NCBI GenBank assembly: GCA_021808425.1
Contig: JAKBBS010000238.1
Location: 1 to 5,218 of the forward strand
Source of the DNA: Actinomycetes bacterium
Lineage (GTDB): Bacteria; Actinomycetota; Acidimicrobiia; Acidimicrobiales; Palsa-688
Length of the DNA stretch: 5,218 nucleotides
Reading direction: 5' to 3'
This document shows, piece by piece, positions 1-5,218 of the stretch. A model generated the notes under the pieces. The model was not told where the DNA came from, did no database searches, and was given only the letters and a program-made list of their open reading frames with translations. Position 1 is the stretch's first letter. Every line of letters starts with the position of its first letter. The position numbers and the translations under genes were made by a program.

Positions 1-100
1 CATTGGTCAGGCCACCATCGGTTTCGCCCAGTACTGCCGCAACCGCTTCGATTGTGCTGATGGCGAGAGGTCTAGAGCCGGCAAGGCTCCTCTTCCTTGT
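1..100 (-). pseudogene. Possible 5' part of a TIGR02391/Ymh-like gene, start missing or frame-disrupted, cut by left edge
   Basis: On the minus strand, one frame is open from position 100, just after an in-frame TAG at 101-103, to the left edge. From about position 52 it reads IEAVAAVLGETDGGLTN. That stretch resembles, from memory, the N-terminus of TIGR02391 (Ymh-like) proteins, which often sit in defence or mobile contexts and begin with an 'I..VLGdT..GLT.sEI' pattern. No ATG, GTG or TTG occurs in this frame between the TAG and the edge. The nearest start is an ATG at 146 in another frame, which overlaps the toxin stop as ATGA and ends at a TAG (72-74) after 24 codons. Either the gene has a frameshift around 75-100, or it uses an unusual start such as ATC at 61, or the resemblance is chance. 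Only about 20 informative residues are visible, so the family call is tentative. Confidence 0.3.
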
Positions 101-142
101 CTACCGATGGGGTGATGCTGTTGCCTCGGACGCGACTAACGG

Positions 143-1144
143 TCATGGACCCGCCCTGGCTACCAAAGGAGTCGATGCTCTGTGAGCCGGACAACCCTCG
201 CCAGCCACGTACCAGATAGAGCAACGGGTATAGCCACCATCCTTGTTCCTCTCATGAACCGGGCACCGCTGCGCTCCTTCAAACGAGCCAGCGTCAGCCC
301 GTTCACGCCGCTGCCGGGCGACAGCTCCGGCCGAGCGACCAGCATCGAAGAGGGGGTCCAGGTGTTGATCAGTCCAGCTGATCAAATCCAAGCCAACGAC
401 CTGAACCTCGTAGAGGTCCGGATGAGCGACCACCAATAGATCGAGGTCCTCGACGAACCCAGGACTATCAAGGTGAGCTGCCAATCTGGCACGGAAGACG
501 GATGCACCGATGTCCTCGTGCGCTAGGTAATAGTGACCACATCTCGCCAGATCCTGATCGGCGATGCCAAGTTCACGCCTGGCTAACCAGAGATCCCAAA
601 GGTCGCGTCCTTTGCTCCGTTGCGCCAGAGCTCTGAATTTGGTGCCGACCAGTTCTGGCGTTTGGAAGGTCAGGAGTTCAGCGCCTCCGCTCCACCACCG
701 TGGTATTTCGATGTCATGGGGACGCCTCTCGAGCGGCATGAGAGGCTCGGCGTCCGATGTGTTGACCTCCACTTTGATCCCAATACGACCACCGCTAGCC
801 GCTCCAGTGCTCGCCCATGCTTTGACACTCCGCCCGGTTATCTCTCGATTGTCCAAAGACATTCCTGCCGCGCCGATGGCTTCCCGGAGGTCATCCACCA
901 ACCAGCCCGTGGGTCCCGGGCTATCGACGAGGACATAGTCCAGATCCTCGGAGTATCGACGAGGCGCCGGGAGATGAATCTTGTGAAGGCAGGTTCCTCC
1001 GCGCCACACGAGTCGATCAGCCAGGCTCGGGTTTCTGGCGATCTCGATGGCCAGCCGAGACAGGAGCATGTCTTGTTCGACCTGACGGTCATCGCGCCAC
1101 GGGTGGTCATGACGCCAACTGGCGAGCGCAAATCGAGGTATCAC
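143..1144 (-). CDS. AbiEii-like nucleotidyltransferase toxin (type IV toxin-antitoxin / abortive infection)
   Basis: This 333-residue protein belongs to the AbiEii/AbiGii toxin family (DUF1814-type nucleotidyltransferases). Family members transfer nucleotides to RNA acceptors and arrest growth, for example on phage infection. Visible hallmarks are a VEQD segment at 22-25, the glycine motif RGGT at 48-51, the metal-binding S-E-D-L-D-Y motif at 65-70 (Asp67 and Asp69), K-V-E at 124-126, and the signature KGRDLWDLW at 178-186 preceded by TKFRAL. The start is GTG at 1142-1144, overlapping the TGA of the upstream antitoxin gene as GTGA. The following residues, IPRFALASWRHDHPW, match the usual family beginning. 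Catalytic motifs appear intact, so activity is plausible. The residues after about 268 do not look like the family: an Arg-rich tail with two CPxH motifs (294-297 and 318-321) extends the protein by roughly 60 residues. The target molecule cannot be read from the sequence. Confidence 0.9.
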   Translation of the reverse strand: MIPRFALASWRHDHPWRDDRQVEQDMLLSRLAIEIARNPSLADRLVWRGGTCLHKIHLPAPRRYSEDLDYVLVDSPGPTGWLVDDLREAIGAAGMSLDNREITGRSVKAWASTGAASGGRIGIKVEVNTSDAEPLMPLERRPHDIEIPRWWSGGAELLTFQTPELVGTKFRALAQRSKGRDLWDLWLARRELGIADQDLARCGHYYLAHEDIGASVFRARLAAHLDSPGFVEDLDLLVVAHPDLYEVQVVGLDLISWTDQHLDPLFDAGRSAGAVARQRRERADAGSFEGAQRCPVHERNKDGGYTRCSIWYVAGEGCPAHRASTPLVARAGP

Positions 1145-1950
1145 TGCTCAGGCTCGACGGGAGTATTGAGCTGAAGGTTCCAGCGCCCGTCCAACGGTCC
1201 TGTGGAACCGCCCTTCGGGTGCAACAGAGTTGCGGAGCCGGTGCCGGGACGGGCAAGCCTGAGCAGCGAGTCCCAGCTGGTCTCCTGGCAAGCCAGCTCC
1301 AGGAGGTACCCGAGGCGTCGAACGGTGGCTGGACGCCGAGTTCCGGCGGCAGTGCTCAGGACTCCCGGGTCGAGTGGCAGCTCCTTAAGAACGGTTGTGA
1401 CGTTGTCCAGACCACCGCCCCGGTCCGGATGCTCCGCCAAGTCCAAAGCAGTGGTCTCGGCCGTGGCGACCACGACCTGGCCATTGGGTCCCATGAAAGT
1501 TGTTGTTGGCCGATCATCGAAATGGCTGGCCTGATAAAAGCGCATCCGGAGCCCATTGACCTCGCGGGCACCGATCTTGCGGTTAACCACCACCTGATAC
1601 AGCTGGGCCGCCTGATGAGACGCTCCGTGTCTAGCCGCGGCGCTCAGGTAGGCCTCGTAATAGAGACGGCCCAGATGGGCGCACAGGTCAGCGACGAACC
1701 AGTCGGCCGGTACAACACCCCAGCTCCGGTACTCCGGCGGCACCACGACGTAGAGCCCCCGGACCGGACTGAAGAGGAAATGTCGCCTAATCGCTTCGGC
1801 CACCGCCACCCGGGTTGCTCCTATCGTGGAGCCGGATCGCTGGACGATGTCGTGGGTCGTGACCACCGTAGACCCCTCGGCGAGCAGGCCGTCCCAGAGA
1901 TCTCGATACAGGGTCTTTCCCACGAAAATTAGTCTATAGCTAACTTTCAT
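1141..1950 (-). CDS. AbiEi-like antitoxin / transcriptional repressor of the toxin operon
   Basis: This is the cognate antitoxin of the downstream AbiEii-like toxin. From the ATG at 1950 it has 269 residues. An N-terminal winged-helix region (about 12-75, with VVTTHDIVQRSG and RGLYVVVPP) would bind operator DNA. The middle and C-terminal part carries AbiEi-type features: YYEAYLSAAARHGASHQA (98-115), then QVVVNRK, TALDLAEHPDRGGGLDNV and a closing WNLQLNTPVEPEQ. In known AbiE systems the antitoxin does not bind the toxin directly but represses the shared promoter, and a similar role is inferred here. The frame stays open upstream to 2217, but residues coded there are low-complexity and unlike the family. 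Starts considered are ATG 1968 (AAGGGG directly abutting it), ATG 1950, and GTG 1923. GTG 1923 gives 260 residues beginning close to the homology and lies 7 nt after a TAGACT hexamer, so leaderless translation is possible. Its TGA overlaps the toxin GTG. Confidence 0.87.
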   Translation of the reverse strand: MKVSYRLIFVGKTLYRDLWDGLLAEGSTVVTTHDIVQRSGSTIGATRVAVAEAIRRHFLFSPVRGLYVVVPPEYRSWGVVPADWFVADLCAHLGRLYYEAYLSAAARHGASHQAAQLYQVVVNRKIGAREVNGLRMRFYQASHFDDRPTTTFMGPNGQVVVATAETTALDLAEHPDRGGGLDNVTTVLKELPLDPGVLSTAAGTRRPATVRRLGYLLELACQETSWDSLLRLARPGTGSATLLHPKGGSTGPLDGRWNLQLNTPVEPEQ

Positions 1951-1960
1951 AGAAAACCCA
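1924..1960 (-). promoter_or_regulatory. Candidate promoter of the antitoxin-toxin operon
   Basis: This short stretch is about one-third GC by eye, in clear contrast to its GC-rich surroundings. On the minus strand it contains TAGACT (1936-1931), which fits the actinobacterial TANNNT -10 pattern, followed by 7 nt and a GTG at 1923. That spacing is typical of leaderless transcripts. No convincing -35 hexamer was found about 17 nt upstream (GGTTTT or TGGGTT are the best). If translation instead starts at ATG 1950 or 1968, this segment would be coding, and the promoter must lie further upstream. Confidence 0.4.
1929..1943. promoter_or_regulatory. Candidate operator: near-perfect inverted repeat
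   Basis: The sequence TTAGTCTATAGCTAA is a 7-bp inverted repeat (TTAGCTA facing TAGCTAA) interrupted by one extra T. It covers the proposed -10 element of the antitoxin-toxin operon. AbiEi-type antitoxins repress their own promoter by binding inverted repeats, so this is a reasonable place for the antitoxin to bind. The repeat is short, and the assignment is inference from position. Confidence 0.3.
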
Positions 1961-2040
1961 CATACCATCCCCTTGGGTCGTCCGGCCTCGGACCGACTCG
2001 GGACGTGTTGGATGGGTACGCTCCGTGGTCGGAGAGGCGC

Positions 2041-2211
2041 ATGCTGCCGGGAGTTGCGAACACCGCCGACATGACCGAACCCATCGTCGGCCTGTGCTAC
2101 CTGGCCGGCTTCGTCATCGGCTTGTTCCTGGTCCGAGCGGTCATTAGGAAAGTCCGCCGACGCCGACAGCCGGCTGTCCCGTCTCCGGCAAAGAACGCTT
2201 GGCGGAGATGA
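2041..2211 (+). CDS. Small single-pass membrane protein of unknown function
   Basis: This is an unrecognised small protein of 56 residues. It has a short N-terminus, one hydrophobic helix at about 15-35 (IVGLCYLAGFVIGLFLVRAVI), then a strongly basic stretch RKVRRRR at 36-42 and a Pro/Ala-rich tail. By the positive-inside rule the C-terminus would be cytoplasmic. Codons through the helix end almost always in C or G, which supports real coding in this genome. GGAGAGG at 2031-2037 lies 3 nt before the chosen ATG, which is rather close. An internal ATG at 2071 would give 46 residues, and an upstream ATG at 2005 would give 68. It is divergent from the antitoxin operon and convergent with the AraC-type gene. 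It could be an accessory membrane component of the defence module, a remnant of a larger gene, or a fortuitous ORF. Confidence 0.42.
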   Translation: MLPGVANTADMTEPIVGLCYLAGFVIGLFLVRAVIRKVRRRRQPAVPSPAKNAWRR

Positions 2212-2221
2212 TAGCACCCCT

Positions 2222-2234
2222 GGGGACGCGCCCC
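2222..2234. terminator. Weak GC hairpin between convergent genes
   Basis: In the 41-bp gap between the small membrane ORF (ends 2211) and the AraC-type gene (ends 2253), GGGG and CCCC can pair around an ACGCG loop. The stem is only four base pairs and no T-run follows on either strand. It could help terminate the two converging transcripts, but the evidence is limited to position and base pairing. Confidence 0.17.
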
Positions 2235-2252
2235 CGGGCCCTCCGACTGGCG

Positions 2253-2945
2253 TCAGCGCGGTGAGTCCCCGGCCTCGGACCGTAGTGTGCTGGGGGGTAC
2301 CCCGAAGAGGTTCTTGACTTGGCGGGTCATGGCGGCGTGGTCGGAGAATCCGCAGTCCGCGGCGATTTCGGCTAGCGGTCGTGTGGAGTGCATGATGCGG
2401 TGTATGGCTTCTTCTACGCGAACGCGGACGATCAGTTGGCGGGGGGATATGCCGAGCAGGCGGCGCATTCTTCGTTCGAGTTGTGCTGTTTGCATGCCGG
2501 CGGCTTGTGCTAGGTCAGACGCGGTGAGGGGTTCGGCACAGCGGGTGCGCGCGAGCGTGAGTGCCGCTTCGATACCGCCCACTCCTGGGCGTTCGGCGGG
2601 AAGTTCGGCGTCTATCGATACTGCGGCTATCGCGACCGGGTTTCCGTCGGCGTCGTGGAGCAGCGTCTTGTTGGTGACATACCAGCCGAGGGTTCCGTCG
2701 GGCCGGGTGATCAGTTCGAGTTGGCGTCGGACCGGCCGGCCGCCGGATATCAAGGCGGCGTCTTGTGCAGCGTAGGATTTGGCGAGTTCAGGAGCGAACA
2801 GGTGGGCGGCTGTGCGACCGACCACTGCTGCGGTCGTCTTGCGGGATGCGCGGTCCGCGAAAGCCTGGTTCACAACAAGATACCGTCCGTCGAGGCTTTT
2901 GAGCGAGAACATGACCCGCGGCAGACCGTCGAATACTGAGGCCAT
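2253..2945 (-). CDS. PAS-domain AraC-family transcriptional regulator, probable regulator of the adjacent proline catabolic gene
   Basis: This is a DNA-binding transcription factor of 231 residues from the ATG at 2945. The N-terminal two-fifths is a PAS fold: VFDGLPRVMFSLKSLDGRYL near the start, then GRTAAHLF, RRQLELITRPDGTLGWYVTNK and a closing VAIAAVSID. The C-terminal 100 residues form the double helix-turn-helix of the AraC/XylS family. The first helix pair is LTASDLAQAAGMQTAQLERRM. The second carries the signature IAADCGFSDHAAMTRQVKNLFGVPPSTLR. The frame extends to a TTG at 3047 (264 residues), but that would leave only about 20-35 bp to the divergent enzyme gene. Against the shorter form, the residues just before Met-1 (LPPGTLA) look moderately protein-like, and neither start has a clear ribosome binding site. 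Divergent placement beside a proline dehydrogenase gene suggests it senses proline or a catabolite through the PAS domain and controls that gene. This is inference. Confidence 0.88.
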   Translation of the reverse strand: MASVFDGLPRVMFSLKSLDGRYLVVNQAFADRASRKTTAAVVGRTAAHLFAPELAKSYAAQDAALISGGRPVRRQLELITRPDGTLGWYVTNKTLLHDADGNPVAIAAVSIDAELPAERPGVGGIEAALTLARTRCAEPLTASDLAQAAGMQTAQLERRMRRLLGISPRQLIVRVRVEEAIHRIMHSTRPLAEIAADCGFSDHAAMTRQVKNLFGVPPSTLRSEAGDSPR

Positions 2946-3081
2946 GGCTAGTGTTCCGGGGGGCAGGTTCGGTGTCAGTGGACGCTCGTGGATCTCCGGC
3001 TCAATGGGTTGAAGCGAAGCACGGCCAGAGCATACCGGTCGGTTCAAGACAGCGGACCGAAGTGACGTGAAGATCTATGTC
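2946..3081. promoter_or_regulatory. Divergent intergenic region between the PAS-AraC regulator and the proline catabolic gene
   Basis: This is the likely control region for both divergent genes. On the plus strand, TTGAAG at 3009-3014 is followed after 17 nt by ATACCG at 3032-3037. This is a poor -35/-10 pair, but the best seen. ACCGGT at 3034-3039 is a perfect 6-bp palindrome within it. Repeated short elements such as GGTCGGTT and GGACCGAAG flank the site. No convincing pair of AraC-type half-sites was identified by eye. Confidence 0.3.
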
Positions 3082-5218
3082 ATGGACCAACCGCTCACTG
3101 AGATCGAGTTCGAGGACGCAGAGTTGGTGGCCCGGGCGGACGCCCTCGCTGGCCGCCTTCTCGCTGAGGCAAACGACAACCTTCGCGGACGACAAGGCCG
3201 TCAGGGGCAGCGCATCGCCCGTCTTTTGGACGACCCGGAGGGCGTATCGTTCGTGCTTGCCCTTACCGATGAGGCATTGCGCATCCGTGACCGTCGCCGG
3301 GCGGCCCGCCATTTGCGGTCGCTGGCCGCCGCCCTATCGGAGCCGGCGTTCCTTGGGCGCTTCGATCGCCTCGCCTTGTCCGTCGGGTTAGTGGCCGCCG
3401 ACCGTCTGCCTGCGGTCGTCATGCCTTTGGTCAAAGCCAGGGTCCGGGCGGAGCTATCGCCGTTCGTGCGGGCGGCCGAGGACCGTCCGCTAGGACGCTA
3501 CATCGCCGGTCGCCGCCGCCAGGGAACTCGGGTGAATCTCAACTTGCTCGGCGAGGCGGTGCTCGGCGACGAAGAGGCGGGCCGCCGGCTGCTGGCCGTC
3601 GAACAGCTACTTGCCCGGCCTGACGTCGACTACGTATCGGTGAAAATCAGCTCAGTCTGCGCCCAGATCAACCCGGCCGCCTTCGACGCCGAGGTGAAGC
3701 GCATCTCTGCCTCGCTGCGCCGCCTGTATGACGTCGCCCGAAGTTATCGCCCGGCGAAGTTCGTCAACCTCGACATGGAGGAATACCGTGACCTGCAACT
3801 GACCGTCGCAGCGTTCTGCGGTGTTCTCGACGAACCGCCGTACGCGGGACTTGACGCCGGGATAGTGTTACAGGCGTACCTGCCCGACTCTCTCGGAGCC
3901 CTCGACGAGCTGATCGCCTGGGCCGAGCAGCGGCATCACCGCGGCGGCGGTCGGGTAAAGGTCAGGCTGGTCAAGGGTGCCAACATGGCAATGGAAAAGG
4001 TCACCGCCGAGCTGGCCGGGTGGGAGCCGGCGCCGTTTACCTCCAAGCTTGAGGTAGACGCCAACTACAAGCGTCTCTTGGACAGGGCACTCAGCCGCGA
4101 TAACGCACCTTTCCTCCGTGTAGGCGTCGCCAGCCACAACCTCTTTGAGATCGCCTGGGCGCTCACTCTGGCCGACGCCCGAGGCGTTCCTGAGATGATC
4201 GAGATGGAGATGCTCGAGGGGATGGCGCCATCCTTCGCGGACGCGGTGCGCGCCGCGGCTGGGGGGCTCTTGGTTTATGCGCCTATCGCTTACAAAGCTG
4301 ACCACGAGTCGGTCATCGCTTACCTGGTGCGCCGCTTCGACGAGAACACCGGTCCCGAGAACTTCCTGCGAAACCAGTTCTCGTTGCGGCCTGGCGGCCA
4401 GGAGTGGGAGACGGAGCGGCAACGGTTCGCCCGGGCGGTGACAGCCCGCCACGAGCCCACTACCCCCACCTGCTGGGATCAGGACCGAGACGCACAGGAG
4501 CGCCGCGGTCCTGTCAGACCTACCGGCGGGTTCGCCAATACCGCTGACACGGATTTCTCTTTGAGCGCGAACCGGGCATGGATCGCCCGCCATCTTGTCC
4601 CCCTCGCAGACCAAGGCGTGGAGGTCGTGCCGGCCGTGATCGCCGGGCGCACCGTCGACGCTGACAGTCCCGGAGTTCGTCTCGCAGACGGCTACGACCC
4701 GTCCCGACCGCACGAACCGGCGTACCGTTGGGTCCAGGCGACTGCCGAGCTCGTTGATGAGGCTGTTAGCGCTGCCCTGCTCGCCGGGAAACGCTGGCGC
4801 GCCGAGGATCCGCGTAAACGCCGAGATGTCCTCCTGGCGGTGTCTGGGGAACTGGAGGCCCGGCGGGGACGTCTTATCGGGATCATGGCCCGCGATGGCG
4901 GCAAGACACTGAGCGAGGCGGACCCCGAAGTGTCTGAAGGCGTCGACTTCGCCCGATATTACGCCGAGCGGATTTCTGACCTCCGCTCCTTGGAGGACGC
5001 CGGTGTCAGCTTCCATCCCTACGGTACGGTCGCCGTCGTCCCGCCATGGAACTTCCCGCTCGCCATCCCCGCCGGAGGTGTGACCGCCGCGCTGGCCGCG
5101 GGGAGTGCCGTGCTGCTCAAACCCGCCCCCGAGACGGTCGCGACGGCGTGGGCTTTGGCGGAGGCGTGCTGGGCGGCGGGCGTCCCCCGAGACCTGCTGC
5201 AATTCGTGCCGTGCGCCG
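3082..5218 (+). CDS. putA: Bifunctional proline dehydrogenase / L-glutamate gamma-semialdehyde dehydrogenase, 3' end beyond window
   Basis: The frame is open without interruption to the right edge: 712 residues visible of an expected 1,100-1,200. The N-terminal module is FAD-dependent proline dehydrogenase, which oxidises proline to pyrroline-5-carboxylate. Visible pieces are LTDEALRIRD, YVSVKISS (about 184-191), FVNLDMEEYRDL (227-238), VRLVKGANM with Lys298, LEVDANYKRLL (323-333), ASHNLFEIAWAL (350-361) and the substrate-binding Arg pair in YLVRRFDENT (414-423, Arg417-Arg418). After a linker, an aldehyde dehydrogenase module starts near 515 and shows PPWNFPLAIPAGG (654-666, Asn657) and AVLLKPAPET with the NAD-binding Lys680. 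It oxidises glutamate semialdehyde to glutamate. The catalytic Cys lies outside the window. No ribbon-helix-helix domain precedes the enzyme, so this PutA is not a self-regulating repressor. The ATG at 3082 has GTGAAG 9 nt upstream; the alternative GTG at 3067 adds five residues. An in-frame stop lies at 3010-3012. Confidence 0.95.
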   Translation, partial: MDQPLTEIEFEDAELVARADALAGRLLAEANDNLRGRQGRQGQRIARLLDDPEGVSFVLALTDEALRIRDRRRAARHLRSLAAALSEPAFLGRFDRLALSVGLVAADRLPAVVMPLVKARVRAELSPFVRAAEDRPLGRYIAGRRRQGTRVNLNLLGEAVLGDEEAGRRLLAVEQLLARPDVDYVSVKISSVCAQINPAAFDAEVKRISASLRRLYDVARSYRPAKFVNLDMEEYRDLQLTVAAFCGVLDEPPYAGLDAGIVLQAYLPDSLGALDELIAWAEQRHHRGGGRVKVRLVKGANMAMEKVTAELAGWEPAPFTSKLEVDANYKRLLDRALSRDNAPFLRVGVASHNLFEIAWALTLADARGVPEMIEMEMLEGMAPSFADAVRAAAGGLLVYAPIAYKADHESVIAYLVRRFDENTGPENFLRNQFSLRPGGQEWETERQRFARAVTARHEPTTPTCWDQDRDAQERRGPVRPTGGFANTADTDFSLSANRAWIARHLVPLADQGVEVVPAVIAGRTVDADSPGVRLADGYDPSRPHEPAYRWVQATAELVDEAVSAALLAGKRWRAEDPRKRRDVLLAVSGELEARRGRLIGIMARDGGKTLSEADPEVSEGVDFARYYAERISDLRSLEDAGVSFHPYGTVAVVPPWNFPLAIPAGGVTAALAAGSAVLLKPAPETVATAWALAEACWAAGVPRDLLQFVPCA

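Larger units (their letters stand above)
1982..2282. repeat. 14-bp direct repeat pair flanking the small membrane ORF
   Basis: CCGGCCTCGGACCG occurs at 1982-1995 and again, identical and in the same orientation, at 2269-2282. The first copy is upstream of the antitoxin start. The second lies within the last codons of the AraC-type gene. The 273 bp between them contain the small membrane ORF. No terminal inverted repeats or transposase are present, so this may be chance in GC-rich DNA or a footprint of insertion or recombination. Confidence 0.4.

Noticed and set aside
1..185. tRNA gene or attachment site at the left edge next to the defence module
   Set aside because: No cloverleaf with a GGTTCGA-type T arm or a 3' CCA-like end was found on either strand in this stretch.
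160..345. Alternative minus frame of 61 codons within the toxin 3' end, considered as the original toxin C-terminus after a frameshift
   Set aside because: Its residues do not match AbiEii C-termini any better than the main frame, so a frameshift at about 345 is not supported.
620..1174. Plus-strand frame of 184 codons within the toxin gene
   Set aside because: It is antisense to an AbiEii-like coding sequence with intact motifs, and the product shows no family features.
1219..1932. Plus-strand frame of 237 codons opposite the antitoxin gene
   Set aside because: It is antisense to the AbiEi-like gene. Its composition looks like a mirror of the real frame and no domain is recognisable.
1969..2217. 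Upstream extension of the antitoxin frame to an ATG-type start at 2217
   Set aside because: The added 83 residues are low-complexity and unlike AbiEi proteins, and the segment is antisense to the small membrane ORF. Starts at 1968, 1950 or 1923 fit the family length better.
2287..3012. Several plus-strand frames opposite the AraC-type gene
   Set aside because: The minus strand encodes clear PAS and AraC helix-turn-helix signatures. The plus-strand products are Ser/Arg/Ala-rich with no known pattern.
3868..5202. Long minus-strand open frame of 444 codons
   Set aside because: It is antisense to the proline dehydrogenase/aldehyde dehydrogenase gene, whose product has clear family motifs. The antisense product is Gly/Arg/His-rich with no recognisable domain, a common artefact of GC-rich codon bias.

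Overview
The window is GC-rich, with strong third-position G/C bias and frequent GTG-type starts. This suggests a high-GC bacterium, most likely an actinobacterium. The type of proline catabolic enzyme and the PAS-AraC regulator also fit that group. The exact lineage cannot be fixed from the sequence alone.

The left half (about 1-1970) is a defence-type module on the minus strand. It holds an AbiEi-like antitoxin (1141-1950, start uncertain) followed by an AbiEii-like nucleotidyltransferase toxin (143-1144). The two overlap by four bases (GTGA), so they are probably translationally coupled. An AT-rich segment at the antitoxin 5' end carries a TAGACT -10-like hexamer and a near-perfect inverted repeat. 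This raises the possibility of a leaderless GTG start at 1923 and an autoregulatory operator there. The toxin has an unusual C-terminal tail of about 60 residues. Its stop overlaps a further ATG (ATGA), and the left edge shows what looks like the beginning of a third, possibly frame-disrupted gene resembling the N-terminus of TIGR02391/Ymh-type proteins.

The middle (about 1970-2252) holds a small plus-strand ORF for a single-pass membrane protein of 56 residues (or 46 from an internal ATG). It is divergent from the toxin-antitoxin operon and convergent with the next gene, and lies between two copies of a 14-bp direct repeat.

The right half is a proline-catabolism locus. A PAS-AraC transcription factor (2253-2945, minus) is divergent from a large bifunctional proline dehydrogenase / L-glutamate-gamma-semialdehyde dehydrogenase gene. 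That gene is on the plus strand from 3082 or 3067, reads open to the right edge and is truncated there. The regulator probably controls the enzyme gene from the short shared intergenic region. The enzyme would oxidise proline to glutamate in two steps, the first FAD-dependent and the second NAD-dependent.

No rRNA, tRNA, CRISPR array, transposase or integrase was seen.
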